Both the position numbers and the translations under genes were made by a program. The notes beneath the pieces were generated by a model. That model did no database searches and was not told the origin of the DNA. It saw nothing but the letters and a program-made list of their open reading frames with translations. A DNA stretch of 64,000 nt from Amia ocellicauda (taxonomy: Eukaryota > Chordata > Actinopteri > Amiiformes > Amiidae): positions 53,885,312-53,949,311 of the forward strand of contig NC_089851.1 in the NCBI RefSeq assembly GCF_036373705.1, written 5' to 3'. Positions within the stretch are counted from its first letter, which is position 1; each line of letters begins with the position of its first letter. Positions 21,045-32,660 of this stretch are shown here, one piece after another.

Positions 21045-21204
21045 AATCGCTGGCTCTATTCAATATAATTGAAAGGGCGAACATAAGACGTTTACTGTGC
21101 GAGCTACAATCGAATAAACGGACCTGCTCATTGAGGCGCTTGATATTAGTAATTGGACATATTTCCCGCTTTATGAAAAACATTGCTTTTACAAGCTGGA
21201 ATTG
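21045..21204 (+). repeat. Diverged dispersed repeat, arm 2 (first part)
   Basis: Counterpart of the start of 6600-7150 (AATCGCTGGCTCTA, GAACATAAGA). It stops where the CACTGTAAAAAA-bounded stretch begins. Confidence 0.5.
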
Positions 21205-21799
21205 TACACTGTAAAAAATGTTACATGCAATCTACTTTAAAAAATTATGGTAACATTATTACACATATTTTTTAAGGTTTAGTTTTTTTGCGAAATCTAC
21301 CCGAATAAATTAAGTAAAATTTCCTAAATTATTTAGTCTATGGCACACAATGAATTTAATTTAATCTTTTTTATTGTATGTTTTCTCACAAATTAATCAA
21401 GTAAAATTTACTCATTTGTATTAATTAAAATGACTTAATTATAAAATGTACTGCCTTTTTCAAGTTAAGATAATAATGAATACAAAATGCAGTTTTTGTT
21501 GACAAACATGCTTTTATTGTCTTTTTGGACTGTAACCATAAATAACAAATATATATAAAATGTAAGCAGCAGTTTTAAGACATGAAAAAAAAAAGTTTAC
21601 ATTTCCCATGTCATTGAGAAACATCATTTTGTTACACAAAAACATGTGCATACAAATAACAACTTGTAGCAAAATGTATAAAACCATTTATACTAGCTAA
21701 AAGATTGTATGAACAACAATCATGTAGAACAGTATCAAACGCTCAATCAGTGCAGTTTTTTTTCCACCAGAACTTGATAATAATGCTTTGTCTCTCAAT

Positions 21800-22096
21800 C
21801 TAAGACATGAGTTTGTTTTTAAGTGTTAGTAATTTGGGGGAAAACTTGCACACATCCAGTTCTAAGAAGAGCTTCTGAAAGGCCTCAAATGTGTGCCTCA
21901 GTTCTTTCGAGTAGGTGAGGTTTAGTGCATACGTCAGTCCAAGAAAAACAGCACAGGCTCTAGACAGATTTTCCAAGCCAGCCATGACTTGCACCCCCTC
22001 CAAGATGATGCTGACGTCCTCCTGATCATCCCTCTTGCAGATGGCAATTTTCATTATTTGCGGCAGGAGATCTTGCTGTACATCTGTATTGTCGCA
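21800..22096 (-). CDS. Terminal exon of a multi-copy fish gene of unknown function
   Basis: An open 99-codon exon preceded by a splice acceptor (GTTGTTTTACAG) and ending in TAG. The protein reads ...QEDVSIILEGVQVMAGLENL, then ACAVFLGLTYALNLTYSKEL, HTFEAFQKLFLELD and LSPK-like FSPKLLTLKNKL. I recall very similar C-terminal ends in a large family of uncharacterised fish proteins with the pattern LSYPKELKYTFE...LSPKVQ.LKNKL. No upstream exon is visible in the window, so it is probably a partial or transposed copy. Confidence 0.55.
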   Translation of the reverse strand, partial: CDNTDVQQDLLPQIMKIAICKRDDQEDVSIILEGVQVMAGLENLSRACAVFLGLTYALNLTYSKELRHTFEAFQKLFLELDVCKFSPKLLTLKNKLMS

Positions 22097-22111
22097 CTGT
22101 AAAACAACCAT

Positions 22112-22529
22112 TAAATAAGTATTTTTATCTTGTCTGTCTCTCTATCATTATATATCTGTCCATAATTATAAAGTTTATTTGTGTACGGTTGTAAACAAAC
22201 ATTTTGAAACATTTTTCTTATAACAGCTTAAAATTCTAAATTTCTTTGTAAACACTAAAACAAAAAAATATGTTTCAGTGGACGGCACACACTGTCAAAA
22301 TAACAAGCTCAAATATAGTTTCACCAATGACAGAGGGTGTATTCAGGGTAAAGAAAAAAAATACATTTGGTGACACCAGTGTAGGGGGGAAAACTGCAAA
22401 TTAACCATGTTTACATGAGGAATATAGTGCATTCAGAATGTAAAACAGCCCCCACATTAATTCTAATTTTCAGTTTACTTATTCTGATTGTTGGGGTAAA
22501 GTTGTTTTCCCAATTATAAAGAATACCTT
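22112..22529. other. Non-coding DNA
   Basis: AT-rich. Nothing recognised. Confidence 0.4.
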
Positions 22530-22750
22530 ATCAATTATTTCTTCCTGTGTCTCGGAACTGCCCTGGGACATATGCAAAGAAAATTTCATTCAGGTTCGGG
22601 ACTGCCCCGAACCACCTATGAAATATTGCTTGTAGATGTATAAAAGGCTGTGTGAAACTTTCAATAAACGAAGATAAACAAACTGACATTGTGTCAGTGA
22701 CTTTATTTCCCGGGCCTGTCTCCTGCTGAGAGTCTAAACTGTTACTGGAA
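22530..22750 (+). mobile_element. Possible LTR fragment
   Basis: TATAAAAG (near 22637) is followed 25-30 bp later by AATAAA and then a GT-rich stretch and a GC-rich end. This is the promoter and poly(A) layout of an LTR, but TG/CA ends and a target duplication are not defined. A fossil if real. Confidence 0.3.
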
Positions 22751-22751
22751 G

Positions 22752-22970
22752 CGCTCACTGGGGTGCCTGATTCACTGGGATCCGAAGGGTTGCTTCAACT
22801 GAAGCTTTGCACCTTAACACTGATGTTGATCCCAATCTGTAAATGTAACTGGTCCTACTTGCACCGCTCCAAGCAGAATTCGAACCAGCTTCACCGGCAT
22901 TGGAGGTGGGTGCACTAACAAGGACGCTAAAGATCATAGCCTCTAGCATCAGTCACTGGGGCACCTCTTG
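22752..22970 (-). repeat. tRNA-derived SINE-like insertion
   Basis: On the minus strand TTTAGCGTCCTTGTTAGTGC resembles box A, and GGTTCGAATTC, 35 bp later, is a good box B. A 3' body follows. It is flanked by similar 14-mers, TCACTGGGGTGCCT (about 22757) and TCACTGGGGCACCT (about 22954), which could be a target duplication. Confidence 0.45.
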
Positions 22971-23106
22971 AGGCCAAGTGGAGTGAGGTTTACTCACACA
23001 GCTCTTACTAGCTGCTCTCTGTTACATATAAATGAAATTACACTCTGCCTTACATCACGCCTTTTGGGTTTGAGGACTGAAAGATATAACCTACTTTTTT
23101 TTTTTT

Positions 23107-23292
23107 GGTTACACTATTTCGATGGTCCACTTTAGACATTCTACTAACTGTAAGTAACTACTCTCATTAGAGTATTAGTAGACTGCAAGTAAACTGTTAG
23201 GTTAGGGTTAATAGATTACGTTAACAAGTAGTTGCAAAGTTACTTATACTCAGTAGAATTTCTAAAGTGGACCACCAAAATAAAGTGTTACC
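23107..23292. mobile_element. MITE with about 40-bp inverted ends
   Basis: The left end GGTTACACTATTTCGATGG is followed by TCCACTTTAGACATTCTACT. The right end is the inverse (GGTAACACTTTATTTTGGTGG, TCCACTTTAGAAATTCTACT). It is 186 bp long with no coding capacity. This is a common fish non-autonomous DNA element. Confidence 0.7.
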
Positions 23293-23605
23293 TTTCTTAA
23301 TATAGTGGCTGACAAAAGTCTTATTTGTGTTAAATATTTTCACAGTAGTTTTAGACAATTTAATTGTAAAAAAGTATTGTTCAGGTTCATCCCCTTGGAA
23401 TTATAAGGTTCTATCTGACATTTTTGACAAAATTGAGTTATTCACATATTCTTATTCTGTGACAACTTATTTACATTATGTGACTTTTTTTTAAGTTGTG
23501 TACATTTTTGGACTTTTTATTTAGAAAACAAAAAGGTTCTGTCTACAAAGTTGAACTCAAACTTCGTACTATAAGGTTCTATTTGCGAGCCAATCAGCAC
23601 TTATC

Positions 23606-23609
23606 TAAT

Positions 23610-23644
<35 letters not shown>

Positions 23645-23645
23645 C
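23606..23645. repeat. (CTAT)n microsatellite
   Basis: About ten CTAT units followed by a CT-rich tail. Confidence 0.9.
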
Positions 23646-24029
23646 TCTCTCTTTTGGCTATTCTTTCTCAAGCCAACATCAAACAAACCTTTCAATCCAT
23701 ACTGATCTCTAGAGAGAAAGACATTTTACCTGTCACACTTTTTGTGGAATATTGGATTTTGTTAATTTAAGACACCTGTTTCAACTCATCAGCTCGTCAG
23801 AATAGGCATCGACATGAGACAACTAAAATTGAACTAATTCTCTTAAGCCTTAAAATTGCAGAAATGTCCTTAAATAAAAGAGGAAAATGTATCTCTTGGT
23901 TCTATTAGTGAAATCTTCTCAATATTTTGTATCAAACACTAAACCACAATTTCATTAATAAAATGTACACATTATTTTTAATTATTACGTAAAAACAATT
24001 AGACCCATGATAAATTTTTTACAGTGTAT

Positions 24030-24418
24030 AAAACATTGCATTTACAAGCCATAATTATATATAACGTGCACATCGGTAATCAATGTGACAACCAAATGAA
24101 ACAGAAATTAAGCTACTAAATGAGGTTCGGATGATTACTGCGAATTGAAAAGCTGCAGCAGTTCTATGCTATACAAGTACACAAATGAGACTTGTAGAAT
24201 AAAGTGTTTACTCATTTATTATGATACCAGAGCTATTTATATTATTAAACTAATTTAATTAAAAATGATATATTGAAATCAAATCAGGGTAGTTGACTTT
24301 TTGAGATTAATACTGGCTTGTACTTCAACATATTTGACCACAAGAGGGGGAACTTCAACATGAAAACTCTTCCGATTTTGTCAAAATTTGCTTTCATCTG
24401 ATTTATATTATTAGGGGT
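24030..24418 (+). repeat. Diverged dispersed repeat, arm 2 (second part)
   Basis: Continues the similarity to 6730-7150 (ATATATAACGTGC, GACCACAAGAGGGGGAACTT, TTCATCTGATTTATATT). The tRNA-Pro array begins at its right end. Confidence 0.55.
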
Positions 24419-24605
24419 AAAAAACTTGTAAAAAACACATTTTCTTTAAAGAAAACAAAACACACAGATGACAGTCTGATTTCCCATCAGCTATACAGGC
24501 AACAGTATCTGAGGTCGATAGCCCTCCCTTGTGCAGAGGAGCCCAGAAGCCAGCCTTCAAGAGCAAACGAACGAACACTTCGGTGACTGCAAAGTGGGGC
24601 CAAGT

Positions 24606-24660
24606 GGGCTCGTCCTGGAGTTGAACCCAGGGCCTCTCACACCCTCAGCAAGAATCATAC
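24606..24660 (-). pseudogene. tRNA-Pro-like fragment, unit 0
   Basis: Class V sequence that loses its 5' acceptor and D-arm start. At 24660 the array jumps straight into the later spacer (CTCTCCTTTGG), leaving a 376-bp unit. This is the array's left edge. Confidence 0.85.
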
Positions 24661-24981
24661 CTCTCCTTTGGTGCAGCTCAGGAGTACACGTTCAGCAAAG
24701 GTCTCCATAACAAGCCGGCAAACCACATTTCGTCCTCCTCCTCCTCAACAACACACTACATGTCCTCCTCCTCCTCAACAACAACAACAACAACAACGAA
24801 CTTGTAAAATACACATTTTCTTTAAAGAAAACAAAACACACAGATGACAGTCTGATTTCCCATCAGCTATACAGGCAACAGTATCTGAGGTTGAAAGACC
24901 TCCCTGGTGCAGAGGAGCACAGAAGCCAAGCATCGAGACAGAACAAACGAATGCTTCAGAGAATGCAAAGCGGGGCCAAGG

Positions 24982-25053
24982 GGGCTCGTCCGGGAGTTGA
25001 ACCCGGGACCTCTCGCACCCTAAGCGAGAATCATACCCCTAGACCAACGAGCC
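24982..25053 (-). tRNA. tRNA-Pro (AGG), unit 1, canonical
   Basis: A 72-nt cloverleaf. The acceptor GGCTCGT pairs fully. The anticodon stem CTCGC/GCGAG holds loop TTAGGGT (U33, anticodon AGG). The T stem CCGGG/CCCGG holds loop TTCAACT. Box A TGGTCTAGGGG and box B GGTTCAACTCC are intact. It matches vertebrate tRNA-Pro(AGG) closely. The first T4 on this strand is far downstream, so processing of the transcript end is uncertain. Confidence 0.92.
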
Positions 25054-25571
25054 AAGTTAACGTAGGTTGTCGCAGTTTCTGCTGGGCAAGCGCGTAACTG
25101 CTTTGGGGCAGACCGGGAGACCTACGCTCACTGACTGATAGCATGGACTGTAGCGCTGACGTGTCTTTCCAGAATGGTAACGCCATCCCCAGTGAGACAG
25201 CACTGAGAGCATGGTTCAGCAGGCCCGCAAACAACTGAAAAGAATGCCTCTCCTTTGGTGCAGCTCAGGAGTACACGTTCAGCAAAGGTCTCCATAACAA
25301 GCCGGCAAACCACATTTCGTCCTCCTCCTCCTCAACAACACACTACATGTCCTCCTCCTCCTCCTCAACAACAACAACAACAACAACGAACTTGTAAAAA
25401 ACACATTTTCTTTAAAGAAAACAAAACACACAGATGACAGTCTGATTTCCCATCAGCTTTACAGGCAACAGTATCTGAGGTCGATAGCCCTCCCTTGTGC
25501 AGAGGAGCCCAGAAGCCAGCCTTCAAAAGCAAATGAACAAACACTTCGGTGACTGCAAAGTGGGGCCAAGT

Positions 25572-25643
25572 GGGCTCGTCCTGGAGTTGAACCCAGGGCC
25601 TCTCACACCCTCAGCAAGAATCATACCCCTAGACCAACGAGCC
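25572..25643 (-). tRNA. tRNA-Pro-like, class V (G33), unit 2
   Basis: Acceptor intact, spacer a, 578 bp to the next unit. It is the only unit with a T4 (AAAA at 25525-25528 on the plus strand) 44 nt 3' of the tRNA. Confidence 0.75.
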
Positions 25644-26149
25644 AAGTTAACGGAGGGTGTCGCAGTTTCTGCTGGGCAAGCGCGTAACTGCTTTGGGGCA
25701 GACCGGGAGACCTACGCTCACTGACTGATAGCATGGACTGTAGCGCTGACGTGTCTTTCCAGAATGGTAACGCCATCCCCAGTGAGACAGCACTGAGAGC
25801 ATGGTTCAGCAGGCCCGCAAACAACTGAAAAGAATGCCTCTCCTTTGGTGCAGCTCAGGAGTACACGTTCAGCAAAGGTCTCCATAACAAGCCGGCAAAC
25901 CACATTTCGTCCTCCTCCTCCTCAACAACACACTACATGTCCTCCTCCTCCTCAACAACAACAACGAACTTGTAAAATACACATTTTCTTTAAAGAAAAC
26001 AAAACACACAGATGACAGTCTGATTTCCCATCAGCTACACAGCCAACAGTATCTGAGGTTGAAAGACCTCCCTGGTGCAGAGGAGCCCAGAAGCCAAGCA
26101 TCGAGAGAGAACAAACGAATGCTTCAGAGAATGCAAAGCAGGGCCAAGC

Positions 26150-26221
26150 GGGCTCGTCCGGGAGTTGAACCCGGGACCTCTCGCACCCAAAGCGAGAATC
26201 ATACCCCTAGACCAACGAGCC
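26150..26221 (-). tRNA. tRNA-Pro (TGG), unit 3, canonical
   Basis: Loop TTTGGGT gives anticodon TGG with U33. All stems pair. It carries its own leader variant (TATCTGACAGTGTCAC in plus orientation) shared with units 5, 32 and 37. It decodes CCA, and by wobble other CCN codons. Confidence 0.92.
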
Positions 26222-26736
26222 AAGTTATCTGACAGTGTCACAGTTTCTGCTGGGCAAGCGCGTAACTGCTTTGGGGCAGACCGGGAGACCTACGCTCACT
26301 GACTGATAGCATGGACTGTAGCGCTGACGTGTCTTTCCAGAATGGTAACGCCATCCCCAGTGAGACAGCACTGAGAGCATGGTTCAGCAGGCCCGCAAAC
26401 AACTGAAAAGAATGCCTCTCCTTTGGTGCAGCTCAGGAGTACACGTTCAGCAAAGGTCTCCATAACAAGCCGGCAAACCACATTTCGTCCTCCTCCTCCT
26501 CAACAACACACTACATGTCCTCCACCTCCTCCTCAACAACAACAACAACAACGAACTTGTAAAAAACACATTTTCTTTAAAGAAAACAAAACACACAGAT
26601 GACAGTCTGATTTCCCATCAGCTATACGGGCAACAGTATCTGAGGTCGATAGCCCTCCCTTGTGCAGAGGAGCCCAGAAGCCAGCCTTCAAGAGCAAACG
26701 AACAAACACTTCGGTGACTGCAAAGTGGGGCCAAGT

Positions 26737-26808
26737 GGGCTCGTCCTGGAGTTGAACCCAGGGCCTCTCACACCCTCAGCAAGAATCATACCCCTAGACC
26801 AACGAGCC
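26737..26808 (-). tRNA. tRNA-Pro-like, class V, unit 4
   Basis: Acceptor intact, spacer b, 578 bp to the next unit. Confidence 0.75.
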
Positions 26809-27314
26809 AAGTTAACGGAGGGCGTCGCAGTTTCTGCTGGGCAAGCGCGTAACTGCTTTGGGGCAGACCGGGAGACCTACGCTCACTGACTGATAGCATG
26901 GACTGTAGCGCTGAAGTGTCTTTCCAGAACGGTAACCGTATCCCCAGTGAGACAGCACTGAGAGCATGGTTCAGCAGGCCCGCAAACAACTGAAAAGAAT
27001 GCCTCTCCTTTGGTGCAGCTCAGGAGTACACGTTCAGCAAAGGTCTCCATAACAAGCCGGCAAACCACATTTCGTCCTCCTCCTCCTCAACAACACACTA
27101 CATGTCCTCCTCCTCCTCAACAACAACAACGAACTTGTAAAATACACATTTTCTTTAAAGAAAACAAAACACACAGATGACAGTCTGATTTCCCATCAGC
27201 TACACAGCCAACAGTATCTGAGGTTGAAAGACCTCCCTGGTGCAGAGGAGCCCAGAAGCCAAGCATCGAGAGAGAACAAACGAATGCTTCAGAGAATGCA
27301 AAGCAGGGCCAAGC

Positions 27315-27386
27315 GGGCTCGTCCGGGAGTTGAACCCGGGACCTCTCGCACCCAAAGCGAGAATCATACCCCTAGACCAACGAGCC
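27315..27386 (-). tRNA. tRNA-Pro (TGG), unit 5, canonical
   Basis: Same tRNA as unit 3. Its spacer has a private GCATTTTTCAGC variant (near 27545) that recurs only after unit 32. Confidence 0.92.
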
Positions 27387-27901
27387 AAGTTATCTGACAG
27401 TGTCACAGTTTCTGCTGGGCAAGCGCGTAACTGCTTTGGGGCAGACCGGGAGACCTACGCTCACTGACTGATAGCATGGACTGTAGCGCTGACGTGTCTT
27501 TCCAGAATGGTAACGCCATCCCCAGTGAGACAGCACTGAGAGCATTTTTCAGCAGGCCCGCAAACAACTGAAAAGAATGCCTCTCCTTTGGTGCAGCTCA
27601 GGAGTACACGTTCAGCAAAGGTCTCCATAACAAGCCGGCAAACCACATTTCGTCCTCCTCCTCCTCAACAACACACTAGATGTCCTCCTCCTCCTCCTCA
27701 ACAACAACAACAACAACGAACTTGTAAAAAACACATTTTCTTTAAAGAAAACAAAACACACAGATGACAGTCTGATTTCCCATCAGCTTTACAGGCAACA
27801 GTATCTGAGGTCGATAGCCCTCCCTTGTGCAGAGGAGCCCAGAAGCCAGCCTTCAAGAGCAAACGAACAAACACTTCGGTGACTGCAAAGTGGGGCCAAG
27901 T

Positions 27902-27973
27902 GGGCTCATCCTGGAGTTGAACCCAGGACCTCTCACACCCTCAGCAAGAATCATACCCCTAGACCAACGAGCC
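27902..27973 (-). tRNA. tRNA-Pro-like, class V, unit 6
   Basis: The acceptor has G6-T67 wobble (plus-strand GGCTCATCC), a variant shared only with unit 33. Spacer a. Confidence 0.75.
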
Positions 27974-28491
27974 AAGTTAACGGAGGGCGTCGCAGTTTCT
28001 GCTGGGCAAGCGCGTAACTGCTTTGGGGCAGACCGGGAGACCTACGCTCACTGACTGATAGCATGGACTGTAGCGCTGACGTGTCTTTCCAGAATGGTAA
28101 CGCCATCCCCAGTGAGACAGCACTGAGAGCATGGTTCAGCAGGCCCGCAAACAACTGAAAAGAATGCCTCTCCTTTGGTGCAGCTCAGGAGTACACGTTC
28201 AGCAAAGGTCTCCATAACAAGCCGGCAAACCACATTTCGTCCTCCTCCTCCTCAACAACACACTACATGTCCTCCACCTCCTCCTCAACAACAACAACAA
28301 CAACAACGAACTTGTAAAAAACACATTTTCTTTAAAGAAAACAAAACACACAGATGACAGTCTGACTTCCCATCAGCTATACGGGCAACAGTATCTGAGG
28401 TCGATAGCCATCCCTTGTGCAGAGGAGCCCAGAAGCCAGCCTTCAAGAGCAAACGAACAAACACTTCGGTGACTGCAAAGTGGGGCCAAGT

Positions 28492-28563
28492 GGGCTTGTC
28501 CTGGAGTTGAACCCAGGGCCTCTCACACCCTCAGCAAGAATCATACCCCTAGACCAACGAGCC
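28492..28563 (-). tRNA. tRNA-Pro-like, class V, unit 7
   Basis: The acceptor carries a C5-A68 mismatch (plus-strand GGCTTGTCC). Spacer a, 578 bp to unit 8. Confidence 0.75.
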
Positions 28564-29069
28564 AAGTTAACGGAGGGTGTCGCAGTTTCTGCTGGGCAAG
28601 CGCGTAACTGCTTTGGGGCAGACCGGGAGACCTACGCTCACTGACTGATAGCATGGACTGTAGCGCTGACGTGTCTTTCCAGAATGGTAACGCCATCCCC
28701 AGTGAGACAGCACTGAGAGCATGGTTCAGCAGGCCCGCAAACAACTGAAAAGAATGCCTCTCCTTTGGTGCAGCTCAGGAGTACACGTTCAGCAAAGGTC
28801 TCCATAACAAGCCGGCAAACCACATTTCGTCCTCCTCCTCCTCAACAACACACTACATGTCCTCCTCCTCCTCAACAACAACAACGAACTTGTAAAATAC
28901 ACATTTTCTTTAAAGAAAACAAAACACACAGATGACAGTCTGATTTCCCATCAGCTACACAGCCAACAGTATCTGAGGTTGAAAGACCTCCCTGGTGCAG
29001 AGGAGCCCAGAAGCCAAGCATCGAGAGAGAACAAACGAATGCTTCAGAGAATGCAAAGCAGGGCCAAGC

Positions 29070-29141
29070 GGGCTCGTCCGGGAGTTGAACCCGGGACCTC
29101 TCGCACCCTAAGCGAGAATCATACCCCTAGACCAACGAGCC
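29070..29141 (-). tRNA. tRNA-Pro (AGG), unit 8, canonical
   Basis: Fully paired, U33, anticodon AGG. Its flank has private variants GAGCGTGTCGC and GACGTATCTTTCC that recur only at unit 38. Confidence 0.92.
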
Positions 29142-29659
29142 AAGTTAACGGAGCGTGTCGCAGTTTCTGCTGGGCAAGCGCGTAACTGCTTTGGGGCAGA
29201 CCGGGAGACCTACGCTCACTGACTGATAGCATGGACTGTAGCGCTGACGTATCTTTCCAGAATGGTAACGCCATCCCCAGTGAGACAGCACTGAGAGCAT
29301 GGTTCAGCAGGCCCGCAAACAACTGAAAAGAATGCCTCTCCTTTGGTGCAGCTCAGGAGTACACGTTCAGCAAAGGTCTCCATAACAAGCCGGCAAACCA
29401 CATTTCGTCCTCCTCCTCCTCAACAACACACTACATGTCCTCCTCCTCCTCCTCAACAACAACAACAACAACAACGAACTTGTAAAAAACACATTTTCTT
29501 TAAAGAAAACAAAACACACAGATGACAGTCTGATTTCCCATCAGCTTTACAGGCAACAGTATCTGAGGTCGATAGCCCTCCCTTGTGCAGAGGAGCCCAG
29601 AAGCCAGCCTTCAAGAGCAAACGAACAAACACTTCGGTGACTGCAAAGTGGGGCCAAGT

Positions 29660-29731
29660 GGGCTCGTCCTGGAGTTGAACCCAGGGCCTCTCACACCCTC
29701 AGCAAGAATCATACCCCTAGACCAACGAGCC
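29660..29731 (-). tRNA. tRNA-Pro-like, class V, unit 9
   Basis: Acceptor intact, spacer a, 593 bp. With unit 10 it forms the first dimer-type block. Confidence 0.75.
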
Positions 29732-30252
29732 AAGTTAACGGAGGGTGTCGCAGTTTCTGCTGGGCAAGCGCGTAACTGCTTTGGGGCAGACCGGGAGACC
29801 TACGCTCACTGACTGATAGCATGGACTGTAGCGCTGACGTGTCTTTCCAGAATGGTAACGCCATCCCCAGTGAGACAGCACTGAGAGCATGGTTCAGCAG
29901 GCCCGCAAACAACTGAAAAGAATGCCTCTCCTTTGGTGCAGCTCAGGAGTACACGTTCAGCAAAGGTCTCCATAACAAGCCGGCAAACCACATTTCGTCC
30001 TCCTCCTCCTCAACAACACACTACATGTCCTCCACCTCCTCCTCAACAACAACAACAACAACAACAACGAACTTGTAAAAAACACATTTTCTTTAAAGAA
30101 AACAAAACACACAGATGACAGTCTGATTTCCCATCAGCTATACGGGCAACAGTATCTGAGGTCGATAGCCCTCCCTTGTGCAGAGGAGCCCAGAAGCCAG
30201 CCTTCAAGAGCAAACGAACAAACACTTCGGTGACTGCAAAGTGGGGCCAAGT

Positions 30253-30324
30253 GGGCTTGTCCTGGACTTGAACCCAGGGCCTCTCACACCCTCAGCAAGA
30301 ATCATACCCCTAGACCAACGAGCC
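30253..30324 (-). tRNA. tRNA-Pro-like, class V, unit 10
   Basis: C5-A68 mismatch plus a T-loop change (TTCAAGT). Spacer b. Confidence 0.72.
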
Positions 30325-30830
30325 AAGTTAACGGAGAGTGTCGCAGTTTCTGCTGGGCAAGCGCGTAACTGCTTTGGGGCAGACCGGGAGACCTACGCTC
30401 ACTGACTGATAGCATGGACTGTAGCGCTGAAGTGTCTTTCCAGAACGGTAACCGTATCCCCAGTGAGACAGCACTGAGAGCATGGTTCAGCAGGCCCGCA
30501 AACAACTGAAAAGAATGCCTCTCCTTTGGTGCAGCTCAGGAGTACACGTTCAGCAAAGGTCTCCATAACAAGCCGGCAAACCACATTTCGTCCTCCTCCT
30601 CCTCAACAACACACTACATGTCCTCCTCCTCCTCAACAACAACAACGAACTTGTAAAAAACACATTTTCTTTAAAGAAAACAAAACACACAGATGACAGT
30701 CTGATTTCCCATCAGCTTTACAGGCAACAGTATCTGAGGTCGATAGCCCTCCCTTGTGCAGAGGAGCCCAGAAGCCAGCCTTCAAGAGCAAACGAACAAA
30801 CACTTCGGTGACTGCAAAGTGGGGCCAAGT

Positions 30831-30902
30831 GGGCTTGTCCTGGAGTTGAACCCAGGGCCTCTCACACCCTCAGCAAGAATCATACCCCTAGACCAACGAG
30901 CC
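30831..30902 (-). tRNA. tRNA-Pro-like, class V, unit 11
   Basis: C5-A68 mismatch, spacer a with GACCAGGAG. First member of the 1758-bp trimer. Confidence 0.75.
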
Positions 30903-31420
30903 AAGTTAACGGAGGGTGTCGCAGTTTCTGCTGGGCAAGCGCGTAACTGCTTTGGGGCAGACCAGGAGACCTACGCTCACTGACTGATAGCATGGACTGT
31001 AGCGCTGACGTGTCTTTCCAGAATGGTAACGCCATCCCCAGTGAGACAGCACTGAGAGCATGGTTCAGCAGGCCCGCAAACAACTGAAAAGAATGCCTCT
31101 CCTTTGGTGCAGCTCAGGAGTACACGTTCAGCAAAGGTCTCCATAACAAGCCGGCAAACCACATTTCGTCCTCCTCCTCCTCAACAACACACTACATGTC
31201 CTCCACCTCCTCCTCAACAACAACAACAACAACAACGAACTTGTAAAAAACACATTTTCTTTAAAGAAAACAAAACACACAGATGACAGTCTGACTTCCC
31301 ATCAGCTATACGGGCAACAGTATCTGAGGTCGATAGCCCTCCCTTGTGCAGAGGAGCCCAGAAGCCAGCCTTCAAGAGCAAACGAACAAACACTTCGGTG
31401 ACTGCAAAGTGGGGCCAAGT

Positions 31421-31492
31421 GGGCTTGTCCTGGAGTTGAACCCAGGGCCTCTCACACCCTCAGCAAGAATCATACCCCTAGACCAACGAGCC
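31421..31492 (-). tRNA. tRNA-Pro-like, class V, unit 12
   Basis: C5-A68 mismatch, spacer b, trimer position 2. Confidence 0.75.
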
Positions 31493-32010
31493 AAGTTAAC
31501 GGAGAGTGTCGCAGTTTCTGCTGGGCAAGCGCGTAACTGCTTTGGGGCAGACCGGGAGACCTACGCTCACTGACTGATAGCATGGACTGTAGCGCTGAAG
31601 TGTCTTTCCAGAACGGTAACCGTATCCCCAGTGAGACAGCACTGAGAGCATGGTTCAGCAGGCCCGCAAACAACTGAAAAGAATGCCTCTCCTTTGGTGC
31701 AGCTCAGGAGTACACGTTCAGCAAAGGTCTCCATAACAAGCCGGCAAACCACATTTCGTCCTCCTCCTCCTCAACAACACACTACATGTCCTCCACCTCC
31801 TCCTCAACAACAACAACAACAACAACGAACTTGTAAAAAACACATTTTCTTTAAAGAAAACAAAACACACAGATGACAGTCTGACTTCCCATCAGCTATA
31901 CGGGCAACAGTATCTGAGGTCGATAGCCCTCCCTTGTGCAGAGGAGCCCAGAAGCCAGCCTTCAAGAGCAAACGAACAAACACTTCGGTGACTGCAAAGT
32001 GGGGCCAAGT

Positions 32011-32082
32011 GGGCTTGTCCTGGAGTTGAACCCAGGGCCTCTCACACCCTCAGCAAGAATCATACCCCTAGACCAACGAGCC
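32011..32082 (-). tRNA. tRNA-Pro-like, class V, unit 13
   Basis: C5-A68 mismatch, spacer b, trimer position 3. Confidence 0.75.
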
Positions 32083-32588
32083 AAGTTAACGGAGAGTGTC
32101 GCAGTTTCTGCTGGGCAAGCGCGTAACTGCTTTGGGGCAGACCGGGAGACCTACGCTCACTGACTGATAGCATGGACTGTAGCGCTGAAGTGTCTTTCCA
32201 GAACGGTAACCGTATCCCCAGTGAGACAGCACTGAGAGCATGGTTCAGCAGGCCCGCAAACAACTGAAAAGAATGCCTCTCCTTTGGTGCAGCTCAGGAG
32301 TACACGTTCAGCAAAGGTCTCCATAACAAGCCGGCAAACCACATTTCGTCCTCCTCCTCCTCAACAACACACTACATGTCCTCCTCCTCCTCAACAACAA
32401 CAACGAACTTGTAAAAAACACATTTTCTTTAAAGAAAACAAAACACACAGATGACAGTCTGATTTCCCATCAGCTTTACAGGCAACAGTATCTGAGGTCG
32501 ATAGCCCTCCCTTGTGCAGAGGAGCCCAGAAGCCAGCCTTCAAGAGCAAACGAACAAACACTTCGGTGACTGCAAAGTGGGGCCAAGT

Positions 32589-32660
32589 GGGCTTGTCCTG
32601 GAGTTGAACCCAGGGCCTCTCACACCCTCAGCAAGAATCATACCCCTAGACCAACGAGCC
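32589..32660 (-). tRNA. tRNA-Pro-like, class V, unit 14
   Basis: Repeat of unit 11, 1758 bp later; identical by eye. Confidence 0.75.

Larger units (their letters stand above)
21205..24028. mobile_element. 2.8-kb stretch bounded by CACTGTAAAAAA inverted ends
   Basis: Starts TA-CACTGTAAAAAATG and ends ATTTTTTACAGTG-TA, giving short inverted ends and a TA on each side, as in Tc1/mariner-type or MITE elements. It interrupts the diverged repeat that continues at 24030. A similar 28-bp sequence (AACATTGC-TTTACAAG) lies outside both ends, which simple insertion does not explain. Inside are a host-like exon, a SINE-like segment, a microsatellite and a MITE, so the ends may belong to two separate small elements. 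Confidence 0.4.
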
